Shown here one piece after another: positions 17,728 through 24,850 of a DNA stretch of 50,149 bases. Every line of letters begins with the position of its first letter. Position 1 is the stretch's first letter. The notes under the pieces were generated by a model. It was given only the letters and a program-made list of their open reading frames with translations. It was not told the DNA's origin and did not search any database. Origin of the DNA: Ammonifex sp. (GTDB lineage: Bacteria; Bacillota; Desulfotomaculia; Desulfotomaculales; Ammonificaceae); contig QZIW01000087.1 of NCBI GenBank assembly GCA_003604985.1, positions 1 to 50,149 of the forward strand. Direction: 5' to 3'. The position numbers and the translations under genes were made by a program.

Positions 17728-17765
17728 CTTAACCCGGGGAGATTTCCCGGGTTAAGGGATTTTTA
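17728..17765 (+). terminator. strong terminator after dsrC
   Basis: An 11-bp perfect stem, CTTAACCCGGG (17728-17738) with CCCGGGTTAAG (17746-17756), then GGATTTTT. Confidence 0.92.
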
Positions 17766-17816
17766 TCAGCAAATTATCTTGCTGGACAGATGTGTTATAG
17801 GGGTGTGAATTGCTTT

Positions 17817-19247
17817 TTGGACAGCGTTTTTAACATCCCGCGGATGGTTATTGCCGCCCCGCAGGGCCGGTCCGGTAAGACCACCGTAACCCTCGGGCTG
17901 GTAGCCGCGCTTTCCGCCCGGGGGCTGATCGTCCAACCGTTCAAGAAGGGCCCGGATTTCATCGATCCCGGCTGGCTCAGCCGGGTGGCGGGCCGCCCCT
18001 GCCGGAATCTCGACGCGTTTTTCATGGGCAAAGAAACGCTGCGCCGGAGCCTGTCAAAGGGTGCGGCCGGTGCCGGGGTTGCCGTCATTGAAGGGGCAAT
18101 GGGGCTTTTTGACGGGGTTGATCTTGCCGGCAGCGGGAGCACGGCCGAGATAGCAAAAGCCCTGGCGAGCCCGGTTATTCTTGTGGTCAACGCCGTGCGG
18201 ATGACGAGAAGTATTGCCGCAATCGTGCTTGGCTTCCAGCGGTTTGATCCGGAAGTGGACATCCGGGGAGTGATTCTCAACAACGTTGCCCGGCCGCGCC
18301 ACGAGGGTATGCTCCGGGCAGCGGTGGAAAACTACTGCGGTCTGCCGGTTGTCGGTGCACTCCCCAAAAACAGGGCGTGGGAAATCCCCGACCGGCACCT
18401 CGGTCTGGTACCGGTCGGGGAAGATGAGCAGCTATTTAAGGCTGCTGAAGCGGCGCGTGCCGGCGCGGAAAAATATATTGATCTTGAGGCCGTGGTTGAT
18501 ATTGCTCGCTCAGCGCCGGCGCTTTCCCTGTCGGAAAGCGTGAGCACTTCTGTGGTGGTTGAAAGGGGACAAGTACGGATCGGCGTGTTCCGGGACCGCG
18601 CTTTCAGTTTTTATTACCCGGAAAACTTGGAGGCCCTTGAAGAGGCCGGTGCAAGGTTGATCTTTATAGACTCCTTCCACGACCGGCTCCCGGAGGTGGA
18701 TGCGCTGTATATCGGCGGCGGGTTCCCCGAGGTTTTTGCCGCCGAGTTGGAGGCCAATACGCCGTTGCGCGACGCAGTGCGTGCCGGGATTGAGGAAGGA
18801 CTGCCCGTATACGCGGAGTGCGGGGGGCTGATGTATCTTGCCAGGACCCTGACTTACAAAGACAGGAAGAGCAAGATGGTCGGGGTGTTTCCTTTCGACA
18901 TCGATATGGGCACCGAGCCACGCGGTCACGGATACATGCGCCTGCACGTCCTCGGGGGCAACCCGTATTTTGAAGCGGTGAAAGAGATCAGGGCCCACGA
19001 GTTTCACCATTCAACGGTGCTCAATTTACCTGCCGGGTTGAACTACGGTTTCGCCGTGGAGCGCGGCTACGGGATAGACGGATCGGTGGACGGAGTGTAT
19101 TACAAAAATGCACTGGCATCATACTGCCACCTGCATGCGCTCGCCGTGCCGGAATGGGCTCCTGCACTGGTGACAAAGGCATTGAGCTACCGGCGGACAA
19201 AAAACAGGTCGGGTAAGGTGCATCTCCAAAGAGGGATTAATATCTGA
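17817..19247 (+). CDS. cbiA: cobyrinate a,c-diamide synthase / DsrN-type siroheme amidase
   Basis: A CobB/CbiA family amidotransferase, about 476 aa. The N-terminal half has an ATP-binding P-loop (APQGRSGKTT) and KKGPDFIDP; the C-terminal half is a class I glutaminase with YAECGGLMYL (nucleophile Cys) and EFHHS. CbiA amidates the a and c side chains of cobyrinate. Beside dsr genes the same family is called DsrN and is thought to amidate siroheme for sulfite reductase. With no other cobalamin gene here, I favour the DsrN role. Start uncertain: the frame opens at ATG 17790; TTG 17817 has GGGGTG upstream; ATG 17844 begins the conserved core. Confidence 0.88.
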   Translation: MDSVFNIPRMVIAAPQGRSGKTTVTLGLVAALSARGLIVQPFKKGPDFIDPGWLSRVAGRPCRNLDAFFMGKETLRRSLSKGAAGAGVAVIEGAMGLFDGVDLAGSGSTAEIAKALASPVILVVNAVRMTRSIAAIVLGFQRFDPEVDIRGVILNNVARPRHEGMLRAAVENYCGLPVVGALPKNRAWEIPDRHLGLVPVGEDEQLFKAAEAARAGAEKYIDLEAVVDIARSAPALSLSESVSTSVVVERGQVRIGVFRDRAFSFYYPENLEALEEAGARLIFIDSFHDRLPEVDALYIGGGFPEVFAAELEANTPLRDAVRAGIEEGLPVYAECGGLMYLARTLTYKDRKSKMVGVFPFDIDMGTEPRGHGYMRLHVLGGNPYFEAVKEIRAHEFHHSTVLNLPAGLNYGFAVERGYGIDGSVDGVYYKNALASYCHLHALAVPEWAPALVTKALSYRRTKNRSGKVHLQRGINI

Positions 19248-19276
19248 AGGCTTAATAAGCGGGGTGATTTCAGGTA

Positions 19277-19597
19277 GTGGTACTGGTTTATGTGACGTGC
19301 GCAGACCGGGATGAAGCCCGGCGTATCGGCCGGGAATTGGTTCGAAAGCGTCTTGCAGCCTGTACCAACGTTTTTTCAGGTGTGGAATCTTTTTTTAACT
19401 GGGAAGGGCAATTGGAGCAGGCCGACGAGACAGTGGTGATTGCGAAGACTGTAAGAGCTAAAGTGCCGGCGGTGGTAGAGGCCGTGCGGGCGCTGCACAG
19501 CTATACAGTACCCGCGGTTGTGGTTGTCCCGGTAGAAGGCGGCAATCCCGCGTTTATGGACTGGGTGGTAAGCGAGGTGGGCATTTGCGACCGGTGA
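19277..19597 (+). CDS. cutA: CutA1-like divalent cation tolerance protein
   Basis: A 106 aa trimeric CutA1 family protein, with the typical N-terminus MVLVYVTCADRDEARRIG, then KRLAACTNV and the Trp-containing segment FFNWEGQLEQADE. The family is linked to copper and other divalent metals, though its biochemical role is unsettled. The GTG start follows GGGGTGATTTCAGG. Its last 13 bp overlap the start of nfi, so the two are translationally coupled. Confidence 0.93.
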   Translation: MVLVYVTCADRDEARRIGRELVRKRLAACTNVFSGVESFFNWEGQLEQADETVVIAKTVRAKVPAVVEAVRALHSYTVPAVVVVPVEGGNPAFMDWVVSEVGICDR

Positions 19598-20289
19598 CGG
19601 CCGCGTCGTGGGACCTGACGCCCGTCGCCGCCCGCCGGCTACAGGAAGAACTGCGGGAAAAGGTAATCGTGGCCGGAGGGCCGGCGCCCGAAGCGGTTAG
19701 CTCGGTGGCCGGCCTTGACGTTTCCTTTGACAAGAAAAAAGGGGTTCTCTGCGCGGCGGTGGTGGTGCTGAGGCTGCCGGAGTTCGCCGTGGTGGAAAGA
19801 GGAACCGCGGTTGTGCCCGCGGCATTCCCTTACGTCCCGGGGCTCCTGGCTTTCCGTGAAGGCCCCGCATTGGTCAAAGCGCTTGAAGAGATCCAAACCG
19901 TACCGGATTTACTGGTTTTTGACGGCCAGGGAATTGCTCACCCGCGCGGCCTTGGTATTGCCAGCCATTTGGGCGTACTGTTCCGGCGCCCCTCCATCGG
20001 CATCGCCAAAAGCCTCCTGGTGGGAGAGTATGACTTGCCGCCTCCGGTACGCGGTGGGTACTCGCTTCTTTTTTACCGGGGCAAACCCATCGGTACCGTG
20101 GTACGAACACGTACAGGCGTAAAACCCGTTTTTGTTTCTCCCGGCCACTTGGTCGGCATCGCTGAAGCTACCAGGTTGGCAATTGCCCTGAGCCGCAAAT
20201 TCAGGCTGCCGGAACCAACCCGCATCGCCCATAAGCTGTGTACGGCCCTTCGGCGCCATGGCGGAGGTGGGGATTTAATCGGGCGATAG
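19585..20289 (+). CDS. nfi: endonuclease V
   Basis: Deoxyinosine 3' endonuclease, which nicks DNA next to hypoxanthine and other deaminated bases to start repair. The 234 aa chain has AGLDVSF with the first catalytic Asp, YVPGLLAFREGP, and the core VFDGQGIAHPRGLGIASHLG with the second metal-binding Asp. It starts with TTG inside the cutA 3' end, with GAGGTGGG at 19575-19582. A terminator at 20371 closes the unit. Enzymes against deamination are plausible in a thermophile, but temperature cannot be read here. Confidence 0.94.
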   Translation: MRPVTAASWDLTPVAARRLQEELREKVIVAGGPAPEAVSSVAGLDVSFDKKKGVLCAAVVVLRLPEFAVVERGTAVVPAAFPYVPGLLAFREGPALVKALEEIQTVPDLLVFDGQGIAHPRGLGIASHLGVLFRRPSIGIAKSLLVGEYDLPPPVRGGYSLLFYRGKPIGTVVRTRTGVKPVFVSPGHLVGIAEATRLAIALSRKFRLPEPTRIAHKLCTALRRHGGGGDLIGR

Positions 20290-20370
20290 AGCGCCTGTCC
20301 TACAAAACTGTTAAAAGCCTCCGGCGGTTAGGCGAATGTGGGGCCGGCCGCCCAAGCAATTGTTAAATAA

Positions 20371-20405
20371 GGCGGGATTCCGAGGGGAACCGCCCTTTAT
20401 TTTTT
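20371..20405 (+). terminator. terminator after nfi
   Basis: GGCGG-GA-TTCC (20371-20381) pairs with GGAA-CCGCC (20386-20394), then CTTTATTTTT. Confidence 0.8.
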
Positions 20406-20454
20406 CCCCAACGTTTTTATATTCCTGTTGCATTCGGTAAAACTAAGATCAGGA

Positions 20455-20475
20455 CGGTTGACAAGTTGACAACCG
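20455..20475. promoter_or_regulatory. inverted repeat in the sleB upstream region
   Basis: CGGTTG (20455-20460) and CAACCG (20470-20475) around 9 bp, with TTGAC repeated inside. A second hairpin, GGTGC-GAGA-GCACC, lies at 20512-20525. These could be an operator and a leader hairpin. I did not find a convincing sigma-G promoter. Confidence 0.3.
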
Positions 20476-20570
20476 CTACCTCTGTTTCACGGTCTGGTAC
20501 GAAAGGAATACGGTGCGAGAGCACCGAGCACCGAGCGAGTCATCAGTAGTCTACAAAGGGGGTTCCCTCA

Positions 20571-21263
20571 ATGCGTTTCAGGCGAACGGGGTCGTTGGTT
20601 CTGTTATTATCAGTCCTGGTCCTGGTGCTTGCCCTGGGGTCATGGGCCCAGGCCCAGAACCGGGTGTTGTACTGGGGTACGAGCGGCTGGGAAGTATCCC
20701 AGGTCCAACAGCGGTTGGCTTCGTGGGGGTACTACAACGGGCCTATCGATGGGTACTTCGGGAATGAGACCTCTCAGGCGGTGCGGTCTTTCCAGTGGAA
20801 AAACGGCCTCGTGGTCGACGGTCTGGTAGGCCCTCAGACGTGGGCAGCTTTGGGTTTGCCTGCTGCTGCGGCACCGGCGGCTCCCGCGGTCTCCCGCGGG
20901 GCTGTTTCCAACCGGGATTCAGTAACCTTGCTGGCGCGGGTGATAATGGGAGAAGCAGCGGATGAACCCTTCGAGGGGAAAGTCGCCGTCGGGGCGGTAA
21001 TTCTTAACAGGGTACAAAGCGCTTCTTTTCCGCACTCGGTCGCCGGGGTAATCTTCCAACCAGGGGCGTTCGAGTCGGTAGCGAACGGGCAGATCTGGCG
21101 AGAGCTAACTACGGAGGCCGTCAGAGCTGCAGAAGCGGCGCTTTCCGGTTGGGATCCTTCCGGCGGCGCACTCTTCTTCTGGAATCCTTATAAACCAGTG
21201 TCTGCATGGATATGGTCGCGACAGATTATAACCCAAATCGGCCGACACGTTTTTGCGCGCTAA
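20571..21263 (+). CDS. sleB: spore cortex-lytic enzyme SleB
   Basis: A lytic transglycosylase that degrades spore cortex during germination, 230 aa. It has a signal peptide (about 1-29, ending AQAQ), a peptidoglycan-binding domain with GSWEV-like start and GYFGNETSQAVRSFQ (about 38-95), an Ala/Pro linker, and the SleB hydrolase domain (about 115-230) with the catalytic Glu in RVIMGEAADEP. A GGGGG-type site precedes the ATG. ypeB follows, the universal partner that stabilises and localises SleB. This pair is strong evidence that the organism forms endospores. Confidence 0.94.
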   Translation: MRFRRTGSLVLLLSVLVLVLALGSWAQAQNRVLYWGTSGWEVSQVQQRLASWGYYNGPIDGYFGNETSQAVRSFQWKNGLVVDGLVGPQTWAALGLPAAAAPAAPAVSRGAVSNRDSVTLLARVIMGEAADEPFEGKVAVGAVILNRVQSASFPHSVAGVIFQPGAFESVANGQIWRELTTEAVRAAEAALSGWDPSGGALFFWNPYKPVSAWIWSRQIITQIGRHVFAR

Positions 21264-21299
21264 AGTGTCCATGCTATTGCGAGAATGGAGGGGAAAAGG

Positions 21300-22664
21300 A
21301 TGCGCTTCGGGGCTCTTGCTCTTTTCTTGACGGCACTCGTCGCGGTGGCCTTCGCGGCCTGGGGCTATAACCAGCAACAGATGCGGCGGAGTCTGGAGAT
21401 CGACCTCAATAATCGCTACCAACGGGCGTTCTATGACCTGATCACGGAAACGCAAAACCTGGAGGTCTTGCTTGGTAAGGGCCTGGCGGTGGGTGGGCGC
21501 GAACAGTCCAGCGCCATCTTTGCTTCAATCTGGCAGCAGGCCATGATGGCTCAATCCAATTTGGGTCAACTACCCATCCCCACACAGCTTACGGGACGGA
21601 CCGCTAAATTCCTGTCACAGGTAGCGGATTACTCGAACTCCCTTGTCCGCCGCGCCGGTACGGGCGCAGCGGTGACGCGGGATTTCTGGGAGAGGGAGAA
21701 GGACCTTTACAACCAGGCGGTCGCGTTAAACCGGGAACTCCGCAAGGTTGAAGCGCAGATTGCCGCGAATGGGCCGCGCTTCTGGGAGATACCGCGCGCG
21801 GTGGCCGGTACGCGGGGAGCGGCACAATTGGGGCCGCCGCACCCACAGGCGGATTTTCGCGCGCTCAACCGGGAGATGCAGGTTTATCCCACGCTGATTT
21901 ATGACGGACCTTTTTCGGACCACATGGAACGCCAGAAGCCGCTGGGGCTGACAGGTCCCACAATTTCCCCGGACAAAGCGCGGGACCGTGCGCTCGCCGT
22001 CGTTGACCGTAGCCGCGGGACGACTTATTCCGCAAGTGTTGCCGGCAACGTTAACGGTAAAATTCCCGCTTACCAGGTAAAGGTTGCGGGCCGCCGGGCC
22101 GGGACGGACGAGGCAGTAACGTGCCTGATCAGCAAAAAAGGCGGGCATCCGGTATTAATGATCGTGGGGCGAAAAATAGGAGCGCCCACCCTGGAAATGG
22201 CCGATGCACAAAGGCGTGCCGCAGAGTATCTTTCACGCATAAATCTGGGGGATATGCGCCTCACCCACAGTATCCGTCAAAATGGAGTAGCCACTTGCAC
22301 CTTCGTCGGTCAGGAGCAAGGAGCGGTTATTTACCCGGATATGTTGAAGGTAAACGTGGCGCTTGACGACGGCCAGGTAATCGGATTGGACGCTATGGAT
22401 TACTTTATGGCGCACCACCAGCGGGAGACTTTTAGGCCGAGACTCACACTCGAACAGGCGCGTTCGTTCTTGAACCCGAATCTAAAGGTTCGGAGCGGCC
22501 GTCTTGCGCTGATCCCGACGGATGGCGGGCGTGAACAGTTGACGTATGAATTCCGGAGTACCATCGGCCCCAACACCTTTTTGGTGTATATCGATGCCGA
22601 CAACGGCGAGGAGGCTAAGATACTGAAGCTGGAGCGGACTGCCGCGGGGACCCTGATCATGTAG
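21300..22664 (+). CDS. ypeB: germination protein YpeB
   Basis: Partner of SleB in the spore inner membrane, needed for SleB to reach its site. The 454 aa chain has an N-terminal membrane anchor (MRFGALALFLTALVAVAFAA), a helical domain with FYDLITETQNLEVLLGKGL, and repeated PepSY-like modules in the C-terminal half. ATG 21300 is favoured over ATG 21285 because GGAGGGG lies just before it. It lies 36 bp after sleB, and a strong terminator follows. Confidence 0.93.
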   Translation: MRFGALALFLTALVAVAFAAWGYNQQQMRRSLEIDLNNRYQRAFYDLITETQNLEVLLGKGLAVGGREQSSAIFASIWQQAMMAQSNLGQLPIPTQLTGRTAKFLSQVADYSNSLVRRAGTGAAVTRDFWEREKDLYNQAVALNRELRKVEAQIAANGPRFWEIPRAVAGTRGAAQLGPPHPQADFRALNREMQVYPTLIYDGPFSDHMERQKPLGLTGPTISPDKARDRALAVVDRSRGTTYSASVAGNVNGKIPAYQVKVAGRRAGTDEAVTCLISKKGGHPVLMIVGRKIGAPTLEMADAQRRAAEYLSRINLGDMRLTHSIRQNGVATCTFVGQEQGAVIYPDMLKVNVALDDGQVIGLDAMDYFMAHHQRETFRPRLTLEQARSFLNPNLKVRSGRLALIPTDGGREQLTYEFRSTIGPNTFLVYIDADNGEEAKILKLERTAAGTLIM

Positions 22665-22710
22665 AATGAAAGCCGTTGTTCTCAGCCTGGCTGAAATCTC
22701 CGGGCTTAAG

Positions 22711-22743
22711 AAAACCTGCGCCGGCCTGCCACGCAGGTTTTTT
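22711..22743 (+). terminator. terminator after ypeB
   Basis: AAAACCTGCG (22711-22720) pairs with CGCAGGTTTT (22732-22741), continuing into a T run. Confidence 0.9.
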
Positions 22744-22818
22744 ATCGGTGCCCGTGGCATTAGTATTGCGGAGGGACGAGTCGCCATTTATAATGGAAAA
22801 CATAAAGGAGGGGTGCGG

Positions 22819-23220
22819 GTGCCACTTGGTTGCTTGGCCGTGACGGTACTGCTTTTAAACGTACCCTTCGGCTATTGGCGGGCCAATGTGCCCAAGCGGT
22901 CGGTTTGTTGGTTTCTGGCTGTCCACCTGCCGATTCCTTTAATTATCGTATTTCGATATTCGTTCGGGGTCGGGTTTGTATGGTTTTCCTATCCGGTGGT
23001 GATCGGTACTTTTTTCTTCGGGCAACTTATCGGCGCGCGGCTAAAACTGTGGCTGGCGGATTACGGGCCGGCATGGGACTCTTCGTGTGTCTTCAAGGAC
23101 CTGGCCAAGGCGGGGGTTTTGTTGCTTCGCCCCGTAAAAGCAAACCCGGTTCAAGAGCAGGCGTGTTTATACGCGGTCAAAGACGAAACTGACTTGCGCG
23201 CACCAGGGCATATTCCCTAA
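22819..23220 (+). CDS. small membrane protein of unknown function
   Basis: A 133 aa protein with three to four hydrophobic segments (for example LAVTVLLLNVPFGYW, FLAVHLPIPLIIVF and FSYPVVIGTFFFGQLIGARL) and a soluble C-terminal tail. I do not recognise a family. The frame is open to 22666, but that stretch spans the ypeB terminator; GGAGG at 22807-22811 points to GTG 22819, which begins MPLGCLAVTV. It lies 39 bp before the heme o synthase-like gene and is probably co-transcribed with it, so a role in membrane cofactor work is possible. Confidence 0.7.
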   Translation: MPLGCLAVTVLLLNVPFGYWRANVPKRSVCWFLAVHLPIPLIIVFRYSFGVGFVWFSYPVVIGTFFFGQLIGARLKLWLADYGPAWDSSCVFKDLAKAGVLLLRPVKANPVQEQACLYAVKDETDLRAPGHIP

Positions 23221-23259
23221 AAGACCAAAGAAAATATTTCCCGGGAAGGATGAGGTGTT

Positions 23260-24168
23260 TTGCCGGAAGGGATGGCATCGGTAGCCGAAGAAAGGGCGCT
23301 GAGCCGTTGGGAAAGTGTGAAGGCATACATAGAAGTCACCAAGCCGCGCTCGGTGTTTTTATTGGTTTTCACGGCGGTGGTCCCGCTGGCGGTGGCAAAC
23401 AGGGGGGCTTTTTCGTGGGAACTGTTTACGGTGGCACTTACCGCGGTAGCCCTTGCCTGCGCCGGCGCCAACGCCGCCAGTTGTTACGTTGATCGGGACC
23501 TGGACGCGGCTATGCTCAGGACCTGCCGGCGGCCTATTCCTTCCGGGCGCATCAACCCGCCGGTAAGGGCGCTGTACTGGGGCTTGTTCCTCTTTACGGC
23601 GGCGCTTTTGCTTGGTTGGTCGCTGAACCCGGTAGCTTGCATATGCTTGTGCGGTGGAATGTTGGGTTACGTGGGTATTTATAGTCTATGGTTAAAACGC
23701 AGAAGTGCATGGAACATCATTCTCGGCGGGTTTTCGGGCGGGCTGCCCGCGCTTTTCGGCTGGACGGCGGTGACCGGGAGGCTTGAACTGCTGCCGGTCT
23801 TGATTGCCGGGTTGGTGGTGCTCTGGATCCCGAACCATATCTGGAGCCTGGCGATTTTTTACCGGGATGAGTACGCCCGGGTGCAGGTGCCGATGCTGCC
23901 CGTCGTGACGGACATTAAAAAGGCATTGCACTGCCTGATTTTAACGGTCCTTCTGATGGTGGCGTTATCGCTGTGGATTGGTTACTGCGGCGTTTGGGGC
24001 CCGGTTTACTGGGTTACAGCCCTGGTTTTAGGCGCCGGGGCGGTCGTTTTGAGCGGCTTGATTTACTGTCGTCCCACACAGGCGAATGCTTGGCGACTCT
24101 TCAAATTCTCCAGCCCCTACCTTTTCATACTGTTCTTTGGGATGCTTATTGACGCCTGGCTGCGGTAA
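23260..24168 (+). CDS. ctaB: protoheme IX farnesyltransferase (heme o synthase)-like UbiA protein
   Basis: A UbiA-superfamily polyprenyltransferase of 302 aa with about eight to nine membrane segments. The prenyl-diphosphate-binding region NAASCYVDRDLDAAMLRT followed by RRPIPSGRI is typical of CtaB, which adds a farnesyl group to heme b to make heme o. The second acidic site lies near IFYRDEYARVQVPMLP, also CtaB-like. TTG start with GAGGTG at the right distance. No terminal oxidase gene is in the window, which is odd for an otherwise anaerobic gene set. Confidence 0.87.
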   Translation: MPEGMASVAEERALSRWESVKAYIEVTKPRSVFLLVFTAVVPLAVANRGAFSWELFTVALTAVALACAGANAASCYVDRDLDAAMLRTCRRPIPSGRINPPVRALYWGLFLFTAALLLGWSLNPVACICLCGGMLGYVGIYSLWLKRRSAWNIILGGFSGGLPALFGWTAVTGRLELLPVLIAGLVVLWIPNHIWSLAIFYRDEYARVQVPMLPVVTDIKKALHCLILTVLLMVALSLWIGYCGVWGPVYWVTALVLGAGAVVLSGLIYCRPTQANAWRLFKFSSPYLFILFFGMLIDAWLR

Positions 24169-24216
24169 AGACTGTTTTCGTTTTTATGTAACGGTATTGA
24201 CCCAGCGTTCTTGAAT

Positions 24217-24247
24217 AGCCCTGATCAGTCTGAAAAGGGCTTTTTTA
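24217..24247 (+). terminator. terminator after the ctaB-like gene
   Basis: AGCCCT (24217-24222) pairs with AGGGCT (24236-24241), followed by TTTTTA. Confidence 0.8.
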
Positions 24248-24264
24248 TTTGGCGCGAATGGTAC

Positions 24265-24305
24265 TTGACGCGCCGACAGCGGGAATATATATTCATAAAT
24301 ATATT
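24265..24305 (+). promoter_or_regulatory. efflux operon promoter overlapped by an AT-rich palindrome
   Basis: TTGACG (24265-24270), a 17-nt spacer and TATATT (24288-24293) form a good promoter. An AT-rich inverted repeat (about 24284-24305, AATATAT with ATATATT) overlaps the -10. The layout is that of an autoregulated marR operon; the repressor identity is inferred from the next gene. Confidence 0.7.
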
Positions 24306-24337
24306 TAACTAATTAAAGTTTTATTGTTGGGGGGCAT

Positions 24338-24832
24338 ATGGAAAAGCTCGATTCTTGTCTGGCTAATGTAGAAGAGGTTATGCGCCTTTTCGCCCGCCGC
24401 TTGCGAAAGACCGTCGTGGCGGACACCGGCCCGAAGTGTAAAAAAGCAGGGCCGGGCCTCCCGCGCAGCGTCGTTCTTCCTCTTTCGGCAGCGGTAGGCG
24501 GGGCGCCGTTTTATTTTTTACGTACGCTTGACGAAACCGTTAGGAAGACGGTTTCCGAGGTAGCAGCAGAACTCGGGGTAACGCTGGCAGCGGTTACAGT
24601 GCTGGCGAATAAACTGGCTCGTTCGGGCTGGGTCAACCGCTACCGGGATGAGCGGGACCGCCGCGTGGTATGGCTGGAACTAACTCCTTCCGGAAGAGAG
24701 GTTCTGGCACGTGCGAGGGCGGCCAGAAAAGAAATCTTTGCGCGGTATTTTTCGGGGTTTTCGGCAGAAGAGATTGAAACGTTGGAGCGGATTATGGGAA
24801 CTGTCCTGGCGAAGCTCCGGGAAGAGGAGTAG
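24338..24832 (+). CDS. MarR family transcriptional regulator
   Basis: A 164 aa winged-helix repressor. The DNA-binding segment TVSEVAAELGVTLAAVTVLANKLARSGWVNR and the wing RDERDRRVVWLELT (about residues 70-115) are typical of MarR, flanked by dimerisation helices. MarR proteins release DNA on binding a drug or phenolic ligand or on oxidation; two Cys residues (C7 and C34) are present. Its own promoter carries a palindrome and the adaptor gene starts 18 bp after its stop, so it most likely represses the whole efflux locus. Confidence 0.9.
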   Translation: MEKLDSCLANVEEVMRLFARRLRKTVVADTGPKCKKAGPGLPRSVVLPLSAAVGGAPFYFLRTLDETVRKTVSEVAAELGVTLAAVTVLANKLARSGWVNRYRDERDRRVVWLELTPSGREVLARARAARKEIFARYFSGFSAEEIETLERIMGTVLAKLREEE

Positions 24833-24850
24833 CGAGAGGGAGAATAGAAA

